This document shows, piece after piece, positions 7,907 through 16,579 of a stretch of 64,000 bases of DNA; position 1 is the first letter of the stretch; each line of letters opens with the position of its first letter. Location: positions 124,001-188,000 of the forward strand of contig NZ_JAGPXN010000006.1 in assembly GCF_018070575.1 (NCBI RefSeq), in the 5' to 3' direction. A program made the translations under genes and the position numbers. The notes beneath the pieces are model-generated. The model did not search any database and was not told the DNA's origin. It saw only the letters and a program-made list of their open reading frames with translations. The stretch comes from Micromonospora sp. C31. GTDB taxonomy: Bacteria; Actinomycetota; Actinomycetes; Mycobacteriales; Micromonosporaceae.

Positions 7907-9202
7907 ATGATCGACGCGGCGCCGGCCATCCGGCGGGACGTCACCTACCGGGGCTTCCGCCTCCCCGGCGACGCCGGGCTGGGCAGCCTGTCCGGGCTGC
8001 GCGCGGGCGGGCAGGGCCTCGAACTGGCCGACCCGACCGACCGAATCGACCACACCGACGCCGACGGCCGCACCCGCCGGTACGTGGCCGGCAGCTGGAC
8101 GTCCCCGCCCGTGCCGGTCGGCTTCGCCGTGCGCGACGTGGTGCCCTCCTGGACCGCAGACACCCCCGGCGACTGCTGGCTGCGGGTGGAGCTGCGGGGG
8201 TGGCACGACGACGCCCCCGCCACCGGGTGGTACGTCCTCGCCGACTGGGCGGCCGACGACCACGCGATCCGCCGGACGTCCGTGCCCGGGCAGCGCGACG
8301 CCGACGCCCGGGTGGACACGGACACGCTGGTGGTGACGGGCGCGACCGTCACCGGCTGGCAGGTCCGGGTGACCCTGCTCCGGCCTGAGGACGCCGACGC
8401 GACCCCGGTGCTGCGCGCGGTCGGGGCGGTCGCCGCGGGCCCGCGCCCGACAGCAGCGGCCGGGGCGTCCCGGCCCACTGCAGCGGGCTCCCCGCCGGTG
8501 GCGACCGGGCCCGCCCCGGTCACCGGGCCCGAGTCCCGCGCCCCGGGTCCGGCCCCTGCCGGTGGGTCCGCCGCGACGGCGCCGGCCGCCTGGGGCACGG
8601 TGCTGGACGTGCCGCGCTACTCGCAGCGGCTGCACGCCGGCGCCCACCCGCAGTGGGGTGGCGGCGGGGACGCCTGGTGCAGCCCCACCTGCACCTCGAT
8701 GGTGCTGGCCTTCTGGGACGCCGCCCCGGCCCCGGCCCGGTACGCCTGGGTGGCTCCGGCCGGCCCCCGCCCGGTGGTGGTGCACGCCGCGCGGCACTGC
8801 TACGACCACTCCTACGCCGGGGCCGGCAACTGGCCGTTCAACACCGCGTACGCGGGCCTGCACGGCGTGGACGCCTTCGTCACCCGGCTACGCTCGCTGA
8901 CCGAGGCGGAGGCGTTCGTGGCCGCCGGGATCCCGCTGATCGTCTCGGCCGCCTTCACCGCCGGCGAGGTGCCCGGGCTGGACTACGACACCAAGGGACA
9001 CCTGATGGTGCTGGTCGGCTTCACCGACGCCGGCGCCCCGGTGCTCAACGACCCGTACGCCCCGGACGACGACGCGGTGCGCCGGATCGTCGACCGGGAC
9101 CGCTTCGAGGCCGCCTGGCAGGGCGGCAGCGGCGGGGTGGCGTACGTCCTCCGGCCGCCCGGCGTGCCGCTGCCCCCGGCGCCGGAGCAGCCCAACTGGT
9201 GA
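7907..9202 (+). CDS. C39-like papain-fold cysteine peptidase family protein
   Basis: The product has 431 residues. Residues 1-185 look like a beta-rich ligand- or substrate-binding region, followed by an Ala/Pro/Gly-rich linker (~185-225) and a C39_2-type peptidase domain to the end. The nucleophilic Cys is near residue 258 in AWCSPTCTSM. The His lies in KGHLMVLVGF and the Asp/Asn in PVLNDPYAP. No signal peptide or membrane helix is visible, so it may be cytoplasmic or exported by another route. The substrate is unknown. It is divergent from the response regulator with a 119-bp shared promoter region. Confidence 0.82.
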   Translation: MIDAAPAIRRDVTYRGFRLPGDAGLGSLSGLRAGGQGLELADPTDRIDHTDADGRTRRYVAGSWTSPPVPVGFAVRDVVPSWTADTPGDCWLRVELRGWHDDAPATGWYVLADWAADDHAIRRTSVPGQRDADARVDTDTLVVTGATVTGWQVRVTLLRPEDADATPVLRAVGAVAAGPRPTAAAGASRPTAAGSPPVATGPAPVTGPESRAPGPAPAGGSAATAPAAWGTVLDVPRYSQRLHAGAHPQWGGGGDAWCSPTCTSMVLAFWDAAPAPARYAWVAPAGPRPVVVHAARHCYDHSYAGAGNWPFNTAYAGLHGVDAFVTRLRSLTEAEAFVAAGIPLIVSAAFTAGEVPGLDYDTKGHLMVLVGFTDAGAPVLNDPYAPDDDAVRRIVDRDRFEAAWQGGSGGVAYVLRPPGVPLPPAPEQPNW

Positions 9203-9229
9203 ACCCGATGGCGCTCGCCCCCGGGCGAC

Positions 9230-10516
9230 TCAGCGGGGATAGCGCCAGACACCGAAGTCGCCGGTGTCCAGCCGGCACACCATCGTGTCCGCGCGGCTGC
9301 GGCAGTCCGAGGAGGCGTCGCGGAGCACGTCCAGCACCCGGGCCCGACCCGCGGCGACGTCCAGCTCGGCCACCACCAGCCCGCCGCCGGCGACGGCCGG
9401 TCGCACGGCGAGCAGCCGCTGCTCCTCGTACCAGGGCATCAGCTGCCAGGTGCCCAGGTCGGCGACCTCCCGACCGGTCGCCGCGTCGAGCACGCCGAAC
9501 CGGTCGCCGACGCCCCCGGGCGCCAGCGCCAGGAGTCGGTCGCCCCGGGCCGACAGCACCCCCGCCCACCGCTGTCCGGTCCACCGGAGCACGCCGGTGG
9601 TCGGATCGAGCACGCTGAAGCTGCCGCTCGCCCCGGGCGCGCACAGCAGCTCACCGCACTCGTTGACGTGTTCCACCTGGGACAGACGCGCCTCCCACCG
9701 CCGCCGCAGCCCGTCCAGCCCGTAGGCGGTCACCACGCCCGCGGCCGGCCGGACGACCAGCAGCAGGTCGTGCGCCACCACCGAGTACCCGTACCCGGGC
9801 AGCTCGCCCAGACGCAGGTCGGCCGCGTGCGTCAGTGCGCCGGAGCGGGGGTCGCGCACCTCGACCCGCCCCTTCGCGGGGGCCAGCACGATCCGCTCGA
9901 CCCGCCCGTCGCGGACGGCGTACCGCACGCTCTCGCCCGTCACCGGCACCGACCAGAGCGCCCGGCCGGAGGCCGGATCGACCGACCGCACGGCGCCACT
10001 CTCCTCCCCGCCGGTGCGCATCAGCAGGATCCCGGTCGGGTCCCACCAGGGGTAGCCGGGCTGCCGCCAGCGTTCGCGGCCGTCTTCGTCGTCGAGGGCG
10101 ATCGTCTGCCCGTCGTCATGGTCCCCGGTGATCGAGAACAGCACCGTCCCCGGCCCGGTCTGGACCTGCCAGAAGCGGCTCGCCGCCACGACCCGGGCCC
10201 GCCACGCCGGGGTGGGCGGGGTGCCGTCGGCCGGCGCCCGCTCGGGCAGGGCGTACGCGCGCACCTCCACGGTCCCCGCGGGCTCCCCCTCGGCCGGTTC
10301 GACGACGTAGATCCGGCCAGCGTCCAGGAACACCTCCGCCCCGAGGCGGGCCGGCACCACGAGCGCGACCCGTGTCGGCACCGGCGCGGCCGCCGCCACG
10401 GTGGCCACCAGGAACGCGAGCGCCAGCGCTACCCGCAGCGGCCGGCCGACGGCCCGGGGCGGCGGCGCCTCGCGGTCCGGCTCGTCGCGCAACTCGCCGA
10501 GGTCGATGACCGTCAC
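9230..10516 (-). CDS. Membrane-anchored PQQ-like beta-propeller protein
   Basis: The product has 428 residues. One N-terminal membrane helix (~27-45) is followed by a repeated beta-blade region with WRARVV, GRERWRQP, GRALWSVPV and GLRRRWEARL segments typical of PQQ-like (WD40-like) propellers. The Trp-containing blades lack any recognisable catalytic or PQQ-ligand set, so a scaffold role on the outer face of the membrane is likely. The GTG start at 10516 has a GGGAGGA site 6-7 nt upstream. The gene is convergent with the C39 peptidase gene (26-nt gap). Whether the two work together is unknown. Confidence 0.78.
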   Translation of the reverse strand: MTVIDLGELRDEPDREAPPPRAVGRPLRVALALAFLVATVAAAAPVPTRVALVVPARLGAEVFLDAGRIYVVEPAEGEPAGTVEVRAYALPERAPADGTPPTPAWRARVVAASRFWQVQTGPGTVLFSITGDHDDGQTIALDDEDGRERWRQPGYPWWDPTGILLMRTGGEESGAVRSVDPASGRALWSVPVTGESVRYAVRDGRVERIVLAPAKGRVEVRDPRSGALTHAADLRLGELPGYGYSVVAHDLLLVVRPAAGVVTAYGLDGLRRRWEARLSQVEHVNECGELLCAPGASGSFSVLDPTTGVLRWTGQRWAGVLSARGDRLLALAPGGVGDRFGVLDAATGREVADLGTWQLMPWYEEQRLLAVRPAVAGGGLVVAELDVAAGRARVLDVLRDASSDCRSRADTMVCRLDTGDFGVWRYPR

Positions 10517-10609
10517 GCAGCGTCCTCCCCGTCACACCATGGCCTCCGGCGGACCGGCAAATCGGCCGTGGGGGCACCGGCTGAGGCAAAAGCGACGCCG
10601 GAGCGCCTG

Positions 10610-10615
10610 TACGAT
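10610..10615 (+). promoter_or_regulatory. -10 element for a probably leaderless transcript
   Basis: TACGAT ends 8 nt before the GTG at 10624 and no ribosome site precedes that GTG. This is the spacing expected when transcription starts at or next to the start codon. Confidence 0.45.
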
Positions 10616-10623
10616 GGCGCGTC

Positions 10624-12495
10624 GTGGCTGTGCCGGTGGTAGACCCCTCGCTGAACTCCGTCTCCGAGCCCGTCGCGGCCGAGCCGACGCGCCGGCCCCG
10701 GCGCAGGCCCTCCCGCGCCGACGTACTGGCCATCGGAGCCTATGTCCTGCTCGGCGTTTTCGTGTGCCTGAACTACTGGGTCGACGTGCAGAACCGGGTG
10801 TCGTCGCACCTGCCCACCGACCACAGCTGGTTCGAGTGGCTCTTCTCGCACGGCGCGTACTCGGTGCGGCACCTGGAGAACCCGCTGTTCACCGAGCGGC
10901 AGAACGCCCCGGACGGGGTGAACATGATGGCGAACACCTCGCTGCTCGGGGTGACGCTGCCGCTGGCGCCGCTGACCATGCTGCTCGGCCCGCAGGTCAT
11001 GTACGCCCTCTACCTGGGTGGCGCGCTGGCCGCGACCGCCGGCACGTCGTACTGGATGCTGTCGCGGCACCTGGTGCGCTCCCGCGCGGCGGCCTTCGTC
11101 GGCGGCGCGTTCCTCGGCTTCGCGCCGGGCATCGTGCACCACGCCAACGGTCAGCCCAACTTCGTCTCGAACTTCCTGCTGCCGCTGATCGTGGTGCGGG
11201 TGCTCCGGCTCGGCGAGCCCGGCCGGTGGCGGCGCAACGGAATCGTGCTCGGCCTGCTGGTGGCGTACCAGATCTTCATCAACGAGGAGATGCTGCTGCT
11301 CACCGCGCTGGCCTGCCTGGTCGTCGTGGTCGCGTACGCGATCATGCGGCCGGCGCGGACGCGGGCGGTGGCCGGCACCTTCGCCGCCGCGCTCGGCGTG
11401 GGCGGCGCTCTGGCGCTGCTGCTGACGGCCTACCCGATCTGGTTCCAGTTCAACGGCCCACAGTCCTACCGGGGATTGCAGGGCGGGGTGTTCCACAGCT
11501 GGGGCGAGGACCTGGCCGCCTTCGTCACCTTCGCCCGCGACACCGTGGCCGGCGACGAGGCCGTGGAGAAGACCATCGGCCTGACCGAGCAGAACACCTG
11601 GTTCGGCTGGCCGCTGGTGCTGCTGTCGCTGGTGGCGCTGGTGCTGCTGGTCCGCCGCTCGCTCGCCGCCCGCATCCTCGCGGTGCTGGTGGTGGTCTTC
11701 ACGGTGGCCTCGATCGGCCCGAAGGTGCGGATCAACGGGGTGGAGACGGAGACGGACGGTCCGTGGGCCTACATCTCCGACGACCTGCCGCTGGTCGAGA
11801 TGATGATGCCGACCCGGTTGGCCCTGGTGGTGGCGGCGGCGCTCGGCGTGCTGCTCGCCCTGGCCTGGGACACCGTCGCCGGCAGCGGCCGCCCGCCGGT
11901 GCCGGCCCCCCGCGCCGGCTCCGACGGCGACGACCGCGCGGCCGGTGCCGACGCCGCCGGGCCGCGCCGCCGCTGGCTCCGGCCGGTCGGGTACGCGGCC
12001 GTCGCGCTCGCCGTGCTGCCGCTGTTCCCGCGTCCGCTGCCCGCGGAGCCCGTCGACCCGCCGCCGCGCTTCATCACCGCTGGCGGCTGGCGCCCGTACG
12101 TGCCGGAGGGCCGGACCCTGGTGCCGGTGCCGATCCCGAGCAACGTGCACGGCCTGCCCACGCTGCGCTGGAGCGCGCTGACGCAGCACGCGTTCCCGAT
12201 CCCGGGCGGCTACTTCATCGGGCCGAACGAGCTCGGCGAGGGCGTCTTCGGCGCGCCCAACCGTCCGACCAGCACCCTGATCTACTCCACGATGGACAAG
12301 AACGCCGTCCCCGCGCTGACGGAGGAGAACCGCCGCCAGGCGGTCGAGGACCTGCGCTTCTGGCGGGCGTCCGTGGTGGTCCTCGGCGCGCATCCCCGCG
12401 AGGCGGTCCTGCGCGAGCTGATGACCGCGCTGATCGGCCCGCCGCAGCGCGTCGACGACGTGTGGCTCTGGGACGTCCGGCCGCTCGTCGGCTGA
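10624..12495 (+). CDS. Polytopic membrane protein, possible GT-C glycosyltransferase (paralogue 1)
   Basis: The product has 623 residues. After a basic N-terminus come about 11-12 predicted membrane helices and then a ~150-residue C-terminal soluble domain. The first external loop holds an Asp (HLPTDHSWFEW), where GT-C enzymes place the catalytic acid, followed by NAPDGVNMMANTS. Further shared blocks are GFAPGIVHHANGQPN, FINEEM and EQNTWFGW. The end is LRFWRASVVV ... WDVRPLVG. The same blocks recur in the two genes downstream. Family knowledge gives no substrate. A lipid-linked sugar transfer to a cell-envelope glycan is an inference from fold-like features. It faces paralogue 2 tail to tail. 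Confidence 0.7.
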   Translation: MAVPVVDPSLNSVSEPVAAEPTRRPRRRPSRADVLAIGAYVLLGVFVCLNYWVDVQNRVSSHLPTDHSWFEWLFSHGAYSVRHLENPLFTERQNAPDGVNMMANTSLLGVTLPLAPLTMLLGPQVMYALYLGGALAATAGTSYWMLSRHLVRSRAAAFVGGAFLGFAPGIVHHANGQPNFVSNFLLPLIVVRVLRLGEPGRWRRNGIVLGLLVAYQIFINEEMLLLTALACLVVVVAYAIMRPARTRAVAGTFAAALGVGGALALLLTAYPIWFQFNGPQSYRGLQGGVFHSWGEDLAAFVTFARDTVAGDEAVEKTIGLTEQNTWFGWPLVLLSLVALVLLVRRSLAARILAVLVVVFTVASIGPKVRINGVETETDGPWAYISDDLPLVEMMMPTRLALVVAAALGVLLALAWDTVAGSGRPPVPAPRAGSDGDDRAAGADAAGPRRRWLRPVGYAAVALAVLPLFPRPLPAEPVDPPPRFITAGGWRPYVPEGRTLVPVPIPSNVHGLPTLRWSALTQHAFPIPGGYFIGPNELGEGVFGAPNRPTSTLIYSTMDKNAVPALTEENRRQAVEDLRFWRASVVVLGAHPREAVLRELMTALIGPPQRVDDVWLWDVRPLVG

Positions 12496-12605
12496 GCCGT
12501 CCCCCGGCCGGTCCCACGGACGGGGCAGCTCGACAGCGAGGACTGGACGAGACCCGCCGACCGCACGAGACCCGCCGGCCGCGTCGTCGCCGGCCAGCGA
12601 CAGAG

Positions 12606-14420
12606 TCAACCCACCAGCGGGCGGACGTCCCAGACGTGGGCGCCGGCCACCTCCCGGCCCGGGCCGAGCAGCGCGTCGACCGTACGGCGCACCGGGTGGC
12701 CGTGGTGCAGGCCGCCCTGGACCACCAGGGCCGCACGCCAGTGGCGCAGGTCCTCGACCGCCTGGCGACGGTGCTCGTCGGTGACCACCGGCACCTCGCC
12801 GGTCTCGGCGACCCGGCGCAGCAGCGCGGCGGTGGGGCGGTCCGGGGCGCCCCAGCGGGCGGTCGCGTCGTCGGTGGCCCGGGGGCCGATGAAGTAGCCG
12901 CCCGGCGCCGGGAAGGCCAGCCCGGTGCGGGCCGACCAGAGCATCGCCGGGCTGACCCCGGCGCCGGTGACCGGCGGCACCGGGACCAGAGTCCGGCCCG
13001 GCGGGACGTGGGCCCGCCAGCCGCCCTCGGCCACGAACGCCGGCACCGGCCAGGCCGGCACGGTCCGGATCGGGGTGGGGATCAGCGGCAGCAGCGCGGC
13101 GGCCACCGCCCCGCCCCAGAGCAGCCGCACCGGCACACCGCCCGCCCGCGGTCCGGCCACCGCGTCGGCCCGCGGTCCGGCCACCGCGTCGGGGCGGAGC
13201 CGGTCCAGGGAGAGGGCGAGCAGGATGCCCAGCACCGGGACGCAGACCAGCGGAAAGCGCGCCGGCACCGCGTGGTCGAGCAGCGGCAGTTCGGCGACGA
13301 GCCGGTACGGCCCGGGGATGCCGGTGGAGGTGCCGTCCAGACGGACCTGCCCGCCCAGCGAGAGCAGCGCGAAGAGCAGCCCGCAGGCGGCCAGCGCGCG
13401 CACCAGCGGCCGGCGCCACAGCCAGATCACGATCACCACGGCGAGCACCAGCAGCCCGGGGCCGAAGAAGGAGTTCTCCTCGGTGGGGTTCGGCGCGAGC
13501 AGACCGGGCAGGTGGTCGTCGCCGAGCACCGTCTGCCGCGCCGAGGCGGTGAACGACGCGGCGTCGAGCTGGTAGCCGTACGCGTGGAAGGGCATCCCCC
13601 GGTAGTGGCCCGGACCGAAGAACTGGGACCACAGCGGGTACGCCAGCACCGGCAGCGCGACCGCCACCCCGACGGCGAGCCGGCCGAACAGCGGGGGCGC
13701 CAGCCGGCGTGCCGTCGCCCGGTCGGCCGCCGCGTACGCCAACGCGAACGTGCCGGCGGCGAGGACCAGGAAGACCAGCACCTCCTCGCCGAGGAAGAGC
13801 TGGTACGCCACCAGCAGCCCGAGCAGCGTCCCGTGCCGCCACGGCCGGCGCGGGTCCGGATGGAACACCAGCGCCAGGATCACCGGCACCAGGAACTGCG
13901 CCGCCATGTGCAGGTGCGCCCCGGCCTGCGCGACCATGCCGGGGGCGAAGCCGCAGAACAGCCCCCCGACGGCCGCCGCCGCCCACGAGTCGACCAGCCG
14001 GCGGCGCAGCAGCGCGTACCAGGCGGTCGCGGTGCCCGCGAGACAGCAGACCACGGCCACCAGGAACGCGACCTGCGAGCCGAAGAGCAGGGTGACCGGC
14101 GTCAGCGGCACGCCCAGCCCCAGCACGGAGGTGTTGGCCATCAGGTTCACCCCGTCGGGGGCGTTCAGCTCCGCGCTGTACAGCGGGTTCTCCAGGCGCG
14201 TCACCGCCCGGGCCGCACGGGCCAGCATCCACTCGAAGAGGATCTGGTCCCCCGCCTGGTGGAACAGCCGCCCGGGGCGGCCCCACTGGCCGAGGGTCAG
14301 CAGCACCGCCAGGGCGAGGTAGCCGGTGACGACCAGCGCGTCCGGGGCGCGTACCGGCAGCCGGCGAAACCGCCGGGCGGGTGCCGCCTCGGTGGTGCCG
14401 GTCGCCGCCGGGGCGGCCAT
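12606..14420 (-). CDS. Polytopic membrane protein, possible GT-C glycosyltransferase (paralogue 2)
   Basis: The product has 604 residues and aligns by eye with its neighbours throughout. It has the loop Asp in HQAGDQILFEW, then NAPDGVNLMANTS, GFAPGMVAQAGAHLH, FLGEE and EENSFFGP. The C-terminus is LRHWRAALVV ... WDVRPLVG. It has about 11-12 helices and a soluble tail. The ATG at 14420 overlaps the TGA of paralogue 3 (TGATG), so both are translated from one message. An in-frame duplication (DAVAGPRA twice) lies in the loop between the last helices. Substrate unknown. Confidence 0.7.
   Translation of the reverse strand: MAAPAATGTTEAAPARRFRRLPVRAPDALVVTGYLALAVLLTLGQWGRPGRLFHQAGDQILFEWMLARAARAVTRLENPLYSAELNAPDGVNLMANTSVLGLGVPLTPVTLLFGSQVAFLVAVVCCLAGTATAWYALLRRRLVDSWAAAAVGGLFCGFAPGMVAQAGAHLHMAAQFLVPVILALVFHPDPRRPWRHGTLLGLLVAYQLFLGEEVLVFLVLAAGTFALAYAAADRATARRLAPPLFGRLAVGVAVALPVLAYPLWSQFFGPGHYRGMPFHAYGYQLDAASFTASARQTVLGDDHLPGLLAPNPTEENSFFGPGLLVLAVVIVIWLWRRPLVRALAACGLLFALLSLGGQVRLDGTSTGIPGPYRLVAELPLLDHAVPARFPLVCVPVLGILLALSLDRLRPDAVAGPRADAVAGPRAGGVPVRLLWGGAVAAALLPLIPTPIRTVPAWPVPAFVAEGGWRAHVPPGRTLVPVPPVTGAGVSPAMLWSARTGLAFPAPGGYFIGPRATDDATARWGAPDRPTAALLRRVAETGEVPVVTDEHRRQAVEDLRHWRAALVVQGGLHHGHPVRRTVDALLGPGREVAGAHVWDVRPLVG
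13144..13191 (-). repeat. Two tandem 24-bp in-frame repeats
   Basis: Identical units at 13144-13167 and 13168-13191 encode DAVAGPRA twice in a hydrophilic stretch of the membrane protein. They look like a recent slippage duplication and keep the frame. Confidence 0.85.
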
Positions 14421-16390
14421 CAGGTCGGTCGGTCCGTCAACGCCCGGACGTCCCAGACCCAGACGTCCAGCTCCCGGCGGCCGGGGCCAACCAGCTGCTC
14501 GACGGTACGCCGCAGCTGCTCGGCGTGGTGTTGGCCGACCGGGAGCACCAGGATGGCTGCCCGCCAGTGCCGCAGCTCGTCAAGGGAACGGCGGCGCTGC
14601 CGGTCGTCCAGCTTCGGGATGCGGCCGGTCGAGGCGACCTCGTCGAGCAGCCGCCCGACGCCGCTGGGCCGGCCGCCGAAGCGGCCGGGGTCGCCGGTGT
14701 TGCCGTTGCGCGGGGCCAGGAAGTAGCCGCCGGGGATCTTGAAGTCGAGGTTGGTGGAGGCGGCCCAGCGCATCCCGTGGGTGTGCCCCATGGCGGGCAC
14801 CGGGATCGGCACCAGGGTCTGCTCCTCACCGACGTAGCCGCGCCACCGGTCGGCGGTGATGAAGTCCGGCACCGGCGGGCGGGAGGTCACCTTCAGCGGC
14901 ATCGGCGCGATCGGCAGCAGCGCGAGGACGAGGCCGGCCACGGTGAGCGTACGCAGCGTGCGCCGCTCCAGCGGCAGCGCCCGGGAGCGCTCGACGGCCA
15001 GCGCCAGCAGGATGCCCACCACCACGCTGGTGATCAGGCCGAACCGGGTGGGCACCACCGCGTCGAGCAGCGGCAGCCGGACCAGCCACTCCCAGGGCCC
15101 GGTGAACAGTTCACGGTCCCACCAGGACACCCGCTCGCCGAGGGAGAGCACGGCGAAGAACGCCCCGGTCACGGCCAGCGCCCGCACGAGCGTCTCCCGG
15201 CGCAGCCAGGCCACGATGCCGACGGCGATCAGGGCGAGGCTCCAGCCGAAGAAGGCGTTCTCCTCCGAGTAGTTCGGCGCGAGGTTGACGTTGGCGCGTT
15301 CGTCGCCGCCGATCGTCGGCGAGCCGGGCGCGAAGAAGGCCGCGATGTCGTTGCCGTAGTCGCGGACCGCGTCGCTCAATCCGTGGTACGCCATCGGCCC
15401 GGCGAACTGGACGTAGAGCGGGTACGCCAGCAGCGACCCCGCGAGCACGGTGCAGATCGCGAGGGCCTTGGCCAGCGGTCGCCACGCCGCCGACCAGAGT
15501 GCGGGCCGCTGGGCGAGCACGGCGAGCAGGAACACCCCGCAGGCGAGCGCCGTGAAGAGCAGGATCTCCTCGTTGATGAACGCCTGGGCGGTGACCATCA
15601 GGGCGAGCAGCACGCCGTCGCGCCACGGCCGTCGGGACCGGGTGATGACCAGCACCCGCCAGACGATGAACGGCAGCAGGAACTGCGAGATGATGTTGGG
15701 GTGCCAGTTGGCGTGCGACAGCATCGCCGGCGAGAACCCGCAGAACCAGCCCCCGACGGCCGCCGCCAGCGGGCTGCGCACCACGTGCCGGGAGAGCACG
15801 AAGTACCAGGCCGAGGCGGTGCCGGCGAGCGCGAGCGTGACCAGCACCACGAAGGTCACGGCCGGCCCGAAGAGCAGCGTCACCGGCACCATCGGGATGC
15901 CCAGCGCGAGGATGGCCGTGTTGGCCATCAGGTTGACCCCGTCGGGGTAGTTGAACTGCTCGGTGAAGAACGGGAACTCGCCGTGCAGCACCACGCGTAC
16001 CGAGTGGGCGAGGAAGAACTGCACCTGGGCGGGGTCGCTGCTGTAGAGCGAGGCCACCCGGCCGGCGGGGTCCACCCAGATCTGGCTGGTCACCCACACC
16101 GCGGCGAGCAGGAACAGGCCGAGGACCGTGAGGTCCTGCCGCCGCCGGGTCCACCGCCGCGGCCGGCCCGCGCCGTCCGCCCCGCCGGCCTCCCCGGAGG
16201 GGGTGGCGGCGTCGGTCGCCTCGGTGGCCACGGCCGCGCCGAGCGCGTCGGTCCCGTCGGCCGGGTCGGCCCCGCCCGGCGTACGGTCACCGGCACCGTC
16301 GCCCACGGGCGGTGCCACGGGTTCGGACGCGGGGGCCGCGGCGGCGTCGGATTCCGACCAGGATTCGGCGCGGGTCTCGGCAGGCGTCAC
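14420..16390 (-). CDS. Polytopic membrane protein, possible GT-C glycosyltransferase (paralogue 3)
   Basis: The product has 656 residues. An acidic, Ala/Thr/Asp-rich cytoplasmic N-terminus (~75 residues), longer than in the other two copies, precedes about 11-12 helices. Shared blocks are YSSDPAQVQFF, NYPDGVNLMANTA, GFSPAMLSHANWHPN, FINEE and EENAFFGW. The soluble tail has LRHWRAAILV ... WDVRAL. The GTG start has TAGACT at 16400-16405 on the minus strand, 9 nt upstream, which could act as a -10 for a nearly leaderless message. It is the first gene of a two-gene operon with paralogue 2. Confidence 0.7.
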   Translation of the reverse strand: MTPAETRAESWSESDAAAAPASEPVAPPVGDGAGDRTPGGADPADGTDALGAAVATEATDAATPSGEAGGADGAGRPRRWTRRRQDLTVLGLFLLAAVWVTSQIWVDPAGRVASLYSSDPAQVQFFLAHSVRVVLHGEFPFFTEQFNYPDGVNLMANTAILALGIPMVPVTLLFGPAVTFVVLVTLALAGTASAWYFVLSRHVVRSPLAAAVGGWFCGFSPAMLSHANWHPNIISQFLLPFIVWRVLVITRSRRPWRDGVLLALMVTAQAFINEEILLFTALACGVFLLAVLAQRPALWSAAWRPLAKALAICTVLAGSLLAYPLYVQFAGPMAYHGLSDAVRDYGNDIAAFFAPGSPTIGGDERANVNLAPNYSEENAFFGWSLALIAVGIVAWLRRETLVRALAVTGAFFAVLSLGERVSWWDRELFTGPWEWLVRLPLLDAVVPTRFGLITSVVVGILLALAVERSRALPLERRTLRTLTVAGLVLALLPIAPMPLKVTSRPPVPDFITADRWRGYVGEEQTLVPIPVPAMGHTHGMRWAASTNLDFKIPGGYFLAPRNGNTGDPGRFGGRPSGVGRLLDEVASTGRIPKLDDRQRRRSLDELRHWRAAILVLPVGQHHAEQLRRTVEQLVGPGRRELDVWVWDVRALTDRPT

Positions 16391-16526
16391 AGTCGGCGGA
16401 GTCTACCCGAGCGGGACATTCACCCTGAAACCACGGCAGTGTCCTCTGTGGCTCGTGTCGGACAAGAGCCCCGACCTGGGCACGGACGGCGGGCGAGGTG
16501 GCGCGTTCCGGTGATCCGACATCTCG

Positions 16527-16532
16527 TACTAT
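16527..16532 (+). promoter_or_regulatory. Candidate -10 element for the lipoprotein gene
   Basis: TACTAT lies about 48 bp before the GTG at 16580 in the divergent gap. It is a strong TANNNT match, but the -35 is unclear. Confidence 0.4.
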
Positions 16533-16579
16533 GGCGCTTTCCGTCGAACGACGGCTGAGGCGATCGAGGGGGCGTACAG

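Noticed and set aside
10401..14726. A 1441-codon open frame on the plus strand across the membrane-protein cluster
   Set aside because: It is rich in Arg, Gln, His and Pro, has no domain, and runs antisense or out of frame to three well-supported membrane proteins. It is a by-product of high GC.
14381..16558. A 725-codon plus-strand open frame opposite membrane paralogue 3
   Set aside because: No hydrophobic pattern or domain is present. It is an antisense shadow of a clear polytopic protein.
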